Positions 29,680 through 30,984 of a stretch of 30,984 nt of DNA are shown piece after piece. The notes beneath the pieces were generated by a model that worked only from the letters and a program-made list of their open reading frames with translations, had not been told where the DNA came from and ran no database searches. Source of the DNA: a bacterium UBP2_UBA2255 (GTDB lineage: Bacteria; Edwardsbacteria; AC1; EtOH8); contig DDXR01000069.1 in assembly GCA_002347565.1 (NCBI GenBank), forward strand, positions 1-30,984. Reading direction: 5' to 3'. Made by a program: the position numbers and the translations under genes. Positions within the stretch are counted from its first letter, which is position 1; the number at the start of each line of letters is the position of its first letter.

Positions 29680-30042
29680 CTATTGCTGCGCCAGCCAGTC
29701 CAGGGCCTGGTCCGCGGTGTCGAAGGTGACTATGTTCCGCCCGGTCATCTTGACGATGGCCTGGTAGATGATCCGCTTGATGCCGGTGACCCCCACCACC
29801 GCGCTGGCCTTGACGAACCGGGTGTTGGCCTTGGAGTAGGCCTTCATCGCCTCGGCCCCCTTCGGGCCGTAGTGGGCGTTTTCGACATTCGTCAGCAGCA
29901 GGATGGATTGCGGATTCTGGGCATCGATCAGCACCCTGGCCCTGCCGAGGGCGTCGATGTTCTCCTGTTCGCTCCTCGAGTTCGAGAGATCGACGCATAC
30001 GATATCCCTGCCCCGGTGTTTGATCAGGCGCACCCGTTCCAT
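29680..30042 (-). CDS. SpoIIAA/STAS-like protein, paralog 2
   Basis: A 120-residue single-domain protein. Its layout (MERVRLIKHRGRDIVCVDLS, a helical segment, SILLLTNVENAHYG, AVVGVTGIKRIIYQAI, FDTADQALDWLAQQ) is that of small SpoIIAA-like/STAS proteins, which usually sense or relay signals by binding partners or small molecules. It is about 48% identical (58 of 120) to the gene just upstream at 30069-30434. GGAGG five bases before ATG 30042 defines the start. The last 33 bases before the tail are identical in the two copies. Confidence 0.8.
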   Translation of the reverse strand: MERVRLIKHRGRDIVCVDLSNSRSEQENIDALGRARVLIDAQNPQSILLLTNVENAHYGPKGAEAMKAYSKANTRFVKASAVVGVTGIKRIIYQAIVKMTGRNIVTFDTADQALDWLAQQ

Positions 30043-30068
30043 GTCATCCTCCTCTCGGCGATGCCGGC

Positions 30069-30434
30069 TCATTCCTGCCGGGCCAGCCAGTCCAGGGCCT
30101 GGTCCGCGGTGTCGCAGATCTTGATCTGCCGGCCCGTCAGGCGGTTCAGCGACTGCACGATGATCCGCTTGATGCCGGAGATCCCCACGGTCGCGCTGAC
30201 ATGGATCCACGGCGTGACGTCGCGCGAAAACCGCTTCAGCCGGTCCACCGCCTCGGTGGTGTAGTGGGCGTTGGTGACGTTGGTCAGGAGCCGCACCGAT
30301 TGGGGCGGCTCCTGCCGGATCAGCGCCTCGGTGCGGTCGAAGGTCGCGATGCTCTCCTCGACGCTCTTGGAATCGGTCAGGTCCTGCACCAGGATCCGCC
30401 TGCCGTTCCGTTCGGTGAAGTAGACTCGCTCCAT
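30069..30434 (-). CDS. SpoIIAA/STAS-like protein, paralog 1
   Basis: A 121-residue protein of the same family as its downstream neighbour: MERVYFTERNGRRILVQDL, SVRLLTNVTNAHY, VGISGIKRIIVQSLNRLTGR and CDTADQALDWLARQE. The conserved NV.NAHY and TGIKRII/SGIKRII blocks and the shared C-terminus show a tandem duplication. GGAGGAGG lies just upstream of ATG 30434. It follows the 2-oxoacid:ferredoxin oxidoreductase gene by 46 bases, so both may be read with that enzyme. The function is unknown. Confidence 0.8.
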   Translation of the reverse strand: MERVYFTERNGRRILVQDLTDSKSVEESIATFDRTEALIRQEPPQSVRLLTNVTNAHYTTEAVDRLKRFSRDVTPWIHVSATVGISGIKRIIVQSLNRLTGRQIKICDTADQALDWLARQE

Positions 30435-30480
30435 GGGCCTCCTCCCTCGTTGTCGGGTGCGCGGTGCGGCAGGCGCCGGC

Positions 30481-30984
30481 TCAGCGGAACCGGGCGATCA
30501 GGTCCTCGCGGGCGGCGGCGGCGGCGTCCTGGTCGATCAGCGGCCCCCTGGCCAGCTGCGGCAGCTGAGCCTCCAGCGGCGGCCGGTCGTTGGTGTAGAT
30601 CACCCCGATCGGGATCCGGTCTCCCCATTCCATCGCCTTGGCGAAGGCGGCCTGGCGGTCGGCCGGGTCATAGTCATCCGCCAGCCGGTATACCCGCTGC
30701 TTGTACCACTGGTGGGTGTTGACCGCGTTGAAGGTGACGCAGGGCTGGAGGATGTCCACCAGCGCGAACCCCGGGTGGCGAACGGCCTGCGCGATCAGCC
30801 CGGCCAGGTGCTCGGCGTCGCCGGCGAAGCCCCGGGCCACGAACGGGCAGTCGCAGGCCACGGCCAGGGCCAGCGGGTGCTCCGGCGCGTTGTAGCTGCC
30901 GTAGGGCGTGGTCGCCGTGACGAAGCCCGGCTCGGAGGTGGGCGACGCCTGGCCCTTGGTCAGGCCGTAGATCTGGTTGTCGTG
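30481..30984 (-). CDS. 2-oxoacid:ferredoxin oxidoreductase, beta subunit (5' partial)
   Basis: The last 167 residues of the thiamine-diphosphate-binding beta subunit; the gene continues beyond the window. HDNQIYGLTKGQASPTSEPG is the diphosphate/Mg loop at the left end of the fragment, followed by YNAPEHPLALAVACDCPFVARGFAGD and GFALVDILQPCVTFN with the CVTFN block of the KorB/PorB group. The enzyme oxidatively decarboxylates 2-oxoglutarate or another 2-oxoacid and reduces ferredoxin, a hallmark of anaerobic carbon metabolism. Which oxoacid is used cannot be told from this part. The alpha subunit is expected upstream, outside the window. Confidence 0.93.
   Translation of the reverse strand, partial: HDNQIYGLTKGQASPTSEPGFVTATTPYGSYNAPEHPLALAVACDCPFVARGFAGDAEHLAGLIAQAVRHPGFALVDILQPCVTFNAVNTHQWYKQRVYRLADDYDPADRQAAFAKAMEWGDRIPIGVIYTNDRPPLEAQLPQLARGPLIDQDAAAAAREDLIARFR

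Noticed and set aside
1..30984. CRISPR array, insertion sequence or prophage
   Set aside because: No regularly spaced repeats, transposase, integrase or phage structural genes were found; the HNH protein looks like a restriction-type nuclease rather than a phage HNH.

Overview
The window is a GC-rich bacterial chromosome segment (mostly about 65% G+C by eye) with 29 clear protein genes, several small ORFs and one tRNA. Only the first, partial gene lies on the + strand; everything from 1008 to the end is on the - strand. A C-terminal secretion/sorting tail of the 'LAQNSPNPF' type, several proteins that look like outer-membrane barrels, an OmpA-type protein and a lipoprotein peptidase point to a diderm. 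Low-potential redox genes (2-oxoacid:ferredoxin oxidoreductase, ferredoxin-thioredoxin reductase fused to rubredoxin, C_GCAxxG protein) point to an anaerobe. An uncultured lineage near the FCB group (for example Edwardsbacteria, Zixibacteria or TA06-like) is my inference; there is no phylogenetic marker here to prove it.

Layout. 1-954: partial secreted endonuclease I. 1008-4287: a GNAT acetyltransferase, then an ABC-2 transporter operon (ATPase, RIO-type kinase, permease) in which kinase and permease overlap by ATGA. 4346-8555: a heterodimeric ABC exporter (one normal and one degenerate Walker B) behind a long leader with a consensus-like promoter, a 26-residue leader ORF and a set of mutually exclusive hairpins that looks like a transcription attenuator. 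8573-8650: tRNA-Arg(TCG). 8724-9917: a cystathionine gamma-synthase family enzyme with its own promoter. 10088-13657: two envelope proteins (OmpA-like, DUF6588-like) from one promoter. 13716-19723: RluD-type pseudouridine synthase, a very unusual soluble double chemoreceptor-hairpin/oligopeptide-binding fusion, glutamate racemase and a divergent TrpF-like protein.

19772-25872: a DUF3795 protein, an N-acetylmuramoyl-L-alanine amidase, a glycosyltransferase, a TPR protein flanked by a 47-bp direct repeat made of glycosyltransferase start sequence, an AT-rich HNH endonuclease and a FemAB-like acyltransferase. 25991-29619: C_GCAxxG protein, FTR-rubredoxin fusion, M23 lipoprotein peptidase, small barrel-like protein, glutaredoxin, DOMON protein and flavin reductase-like protein. 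29680-30984: two tandem SpoIIAA/STAS-like paralogs and the end of a 2-oxoacid:ferredoxin oxidoreductase beta subunit.

Spacers carry several degenerate palindromic or short-unit repeats of the kinds that are often dispersed in environmental genomes. No insertion sequence, prophage or CRISPR array was seen. The strongest candidates for something undescribed are the exporter leader/attenuator and the chemoreceptor-binding-protein fusion.
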